Shown in pieces: positions 62,181-64,000 of a DNA stretch of 64,000 nucleotides; within the stretch, counting starts at the first letter, position 1, and every line of letters begins with the position of its first letter. This stretch comes from Silvania hatchlandensis. Lineage in GTDB: Bacteria; Pseudomonadota; Gammaproteobacteria; Enterobacterales; Enterobacteriaceae. Under the pieces are notes generated by a model. It was not told where the DNA came from. It saw nothing but the letters and a program-made list of their open reading frames with translations, and did not search any database. The stretch is from contig NZ_JAMGZK010000042.1 in the NCBI RefSeq assembly GCF_025564065.1, positions 62,001 to 126,000 on the forward strand. The letters run 5' to 3'. A program made the position numbers and the translations under genes.

Positions 62181-62891
62181 ATGGCAGTAACTTTTTCGAA
62201 CGTATGCGCCGTTGTTCCGGCCGCCGGGTTTGGCCGGCGCATGCAGACAGAATGTCCTAAGCAGTACCTTTCAATTGGTGACAAAACGATCCTTGAGCAC
62301 GCCGTGGCGGCGCTGCTGGCGAACCCGCGCGTGACGCGGGTGATTATTGCTATCAGCCCGGGCGATGCCCGCTTTGCCGCGCTTTCGCTTGCCAGCCACC
62401 CACAAATCACCGTTGTTGACGGCGGCGCAGAGCGTGCCGATTCGGTGCTAGCGGGTCTGCAGGCTGCCGGTGACGCGCAATGGGTGCTGGTGCATGATGC
62501 GGCGCGTCCGTGCCTGCATCAGGACGACCTGGCACGGCTGCTGGCCATCAGCGAAACCAGCCGCATCGGCGGTATTCTGGCGACGCCGGTACGCGATACC
62601 ATGAAGCGCGCCGAGCCGGGCCTGCAGGCCATTGCCCATACGGTGGATCGCGTTGATCTCTGGCACGCGCTGACGCCGCAATTTTTCCCCCGCGAACTGC
62701 TCCACGACTGCTTAACCCGCGCGCTGAATGAAGGCGCGACCATCACCGATGAAGCGTCGGCGCTGGAGTATTGCGGTTTTCACCCCGAACTGATTGAAGG
62801 GCGCGCAGATAACATAAAAGTGACGCGCCCCGAAGATTTACAGCTGGCAGAATTTTATCTTACCCGTTCGACCCATCAGGAGAAGGCATAA
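62181..62891 (+). CDS. ispD: 2-C-methyl-D-erythritol 4-phosphate cytidylyltransferase IspD
   Basis: 236 residues, the E. coli length, from ATG 62181 ([21 protein letters not shown]). CTP-binding motif [16 protein letters not shown] at the N-terminus, [12 protein letters not shown] in the middle, and IKVTRPEDL at the end. It makes CDP-ME in the MEP isoprenoid pathway. Its stop overlaps the ispF ATG (TAATG). Confidence 0.97.
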   Translation: MAVTFSNVCAVVPAAGFGRRMQTECPKQYLSIGDKTILEHAVAALLANPRVTRVIIAISPGDARFAALSLASHPQITVVDGGAERADSVLAGLQAAGDAQWVLVHDAARPCLHQDDLARLLAISETSRIGGILATPVRDTMKRAEPGLQAIAHTVDRVDLWHALTPQFFPRELLHDCLTRALNEGATITDEASALEYCGFHPELIEGRADNIKVTRPEDLQLAEFYLTRSTHQEKA

Positions 62892-63370
62892 TGCGAATTG
62901 GACATGGTTTTGACGTACACGCCTTTGGCGGCGAGGGCCCAATTATCATTGGCGGTGTGCGTATCCCTTATGAAAAAGGGCTGCTCGCGCATTCTGATGG
63001 CGATGTTGCACTGCATGCTTTAACCGATGCGCTGCTCGGTGCGGCGGCGCTGGGCGATATCGGCAAGCTCTTCCCGGACACGGATCCGGCGTTTAAGGGC
63101 GCGGACAGCCGCGAGCTGCTGCGCGAAGCCTGGCGCCGTATTCAGGCGAAAGGATTTACCCTTGGGAATGTCGATGTGACGATTATTGCTCAGGCGCCGA
63201 AAATGCTGCCGCACATTCCGCAGATGCGCGTCTTTATCGCCGAAGATCTCGGCTGTCACATGGACGATGTCAACGTTAAAGCCACCACCACCGAAAAGCT
63301 CGGCTTTACCGGCCGCGGCGAGGGCATTGCCTGTGAAGCGGTGGCGCTGCTGGTGAAGGCGGCAAAATGA
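62891..63370 (+). CDS. ispF: 2-C-methyl-D-erythritol 2,4-cyclodiphosphate synthase IspF
   Basis: 159 residues, the E. coli length. Zinc ligands Asp8, His10 and His42 are present in [11 protein letters not shown] and [11 protein letters not shown]. It makes the cyclic diphosphate MEcPP. It overlaps the truD ATG by 4 bp (ATGA). Confidence 0.97.
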   Translation: MRIGHGFDVHAFGGEGPIIIGGVRIPYEKGLLAHSDGDVALHALTDALLGAAALGDIGKLFPDTDPAFKGADSRELLREAWRRIQAKGFTLGNVDVTIIAQAPKMLPHIPQMRVFIAEDLGCHMDDVNVKATTTEKLGFTGRGEGIACEAVALLVKAAK

Positions 63371-64000
63371 TCGACATCACCAACCTGACCTGGCTGCACG
63401 GTCAGCCACAGGGAACCGGCCTGCTGAAAGCCAATCCTGAAGATTTTGTGGTGATTGAAGATCTGGGCTTTGAGCCGGACGGCGAAGGAGAGCACATTCT
63501 GGTGCGGATCCTGAAAAACGGCTGCAACACCCGCTTCGTGGCCGAGGCGCTGGCAAAGTTCCTGAAAATATCCGCCCGCGAAGTGAGCTTCGCCGGGCAG
63601 AAAGACAAACACGCGGTTACCGAGCAGTGGCTCTGCGCGCGCGTGCCGGGCAATGCGATGCCGGATTTAAGCAAGTTCCAGCCGGAAGGCTGCACGGTGC
63701 TCGAGTACGCCCGCCACAAGCGCAAGCTGCGTCTCGGCGCGCTGAAAGGCAATGCTTTTACGCTGGTGCTGCGCGACGTCAGCCATCGCGATGATGTGGA
63801 GCAGCGGCTGGTGGCCATCCGCGAGCAGGGCGTCCCGAACTACTTCGGCGCGCAGCGCTTTGGCATTGGCGGTAGCAACCTGCAGGGTGCGCTGCGCTGG
63901 TCACAAAGCAATGCCCCGGTTCGGGATCGAAATAAACGCAGTTTTTGGTTGTCGGCAGCCCGCAGCGCGTTGTTTAATCAAATTGTGAGCGAAAGGTTGA
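63367..64000 (+). CDS. truD: tRNA pseudouridine(13) synthase TruD, N-terminal part (runs off window)
   Basis: Open from ATG 63367 to the window edge, 211 codons of the usual ~349, with no stop. The catalytic Asp80 lies in [30 protein letters not shown] is the family signature. It makes pseudouridine 13 in tRNA-Glu. It continues the ispD-ispF-truD unit. Confidence 0.96.
   Translation, partial: MIDITNLTWLHGQPQGTGLLKANPEDFVVIEDLGFEPDGEGEHILVRILKNGCNTRFVAEALAKFLKISAREVSFAGQKDKHAVTEQWLCARVPGNAMPDLSKFQPEGCTVLEYARHKRKLRLGALKGNAFTLVLRDVSHRDDVEQRLVAIREQGVPNYFGAQRFGIGGSNLQGALRWSQSNAPVRDRNKRSFWLSAARSALFNQIVSERL

Overview
This window is a chromosomal backbone segment of a gammaproteobacterium of the family Enterobacteriaceae. 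Gene content and protein identity point to the Enterobacter/Leclercia/Lelliottia/Klebsiella side of the family rather than to Escherichia: proteins align almost residue for residue with E. coli K-12 homologues as I recall them, G+C looks mid-50s by eye, relA runs straight into mazG without mazEF, cysH runs straight into iap without CRISPR-cas, and a cysG paralogue heads the cysDNC cluster. No insertion sequence, prophage, integron or CRISPR array was found. The genus cannot be fixed from the sequence alone.

Layout. 1-9748: end of recC, ptrA, recB, recD (RecBCD nuclease/helicase with the periplasmic protease pitrilysin). 9796-14328: argA with tandem ARG boxes, amiC, three tandem initiator tRNA genes, mltA. 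14421-16863: csdL(tcdA), csdE, csdA (t6A cyclisation / cysteine desulfurase). 17055-20080: ygdI, the sRNA GcvB, its activator gcvA, ygdD, rlmM. 20153-25660: xni, sdaB, sdaC, ppnN. 25777-29439: queF, syd, the sRNA CsrB, yqcC, truC, yqcA. 29928-35203: the glucarate operon gudP-gudX-gudD, followed by garK-type glycerate kinase. 35253-45754: barA, rlmD, relA, mazG, pyrG, eno. 45814-49049: an accessory cassette of an RpiR-type regulator divergent from a glucose-family PTS permease and a NanE epimerase. 49121-51072: queE, a YgcW-type dehydrogenase, queD. 51380-61298: sulfate assimilation cysJIH, iap, cysG, cysDNC. 61360-64000: ygbE, ftsB, ispD, ispF and the start of truD.

How the parts work together. 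Two regulatory RNAs lie next to related control genes: GcvB is divergent from gcvA, and CsrB lies 8 kb from barA, the sensor kinase of its activator UvrY. The CsrB upstream region carries a near-consensus UvrY box and a consensus IHF site. Cysteine synthesis from sulfate is nearly complete here (CysDNC activate sulfate, CysH reduces PAPS, CysJI reduces sulfite using siroheme that CysG makes), with regions where CysB would be expected to act. RNA modification is unusually well represented (csdL, rlmM, queF/E/D, truC, rlmD, truD).

The most interesting non-core element is the regulator / EIICB / NanE cassette at 45814-49049, best read as an uptake and epimerisation route for an N-acetylated amino sugar such as N-acetylmannosamine. 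It has two similar 16-bp operator-like palindromes 31 bp apart in front of the permease gene. A second point is a 30-codon reading frame with a strong Shine-Dalgarno whose stop overlaps the pyrG start codon.
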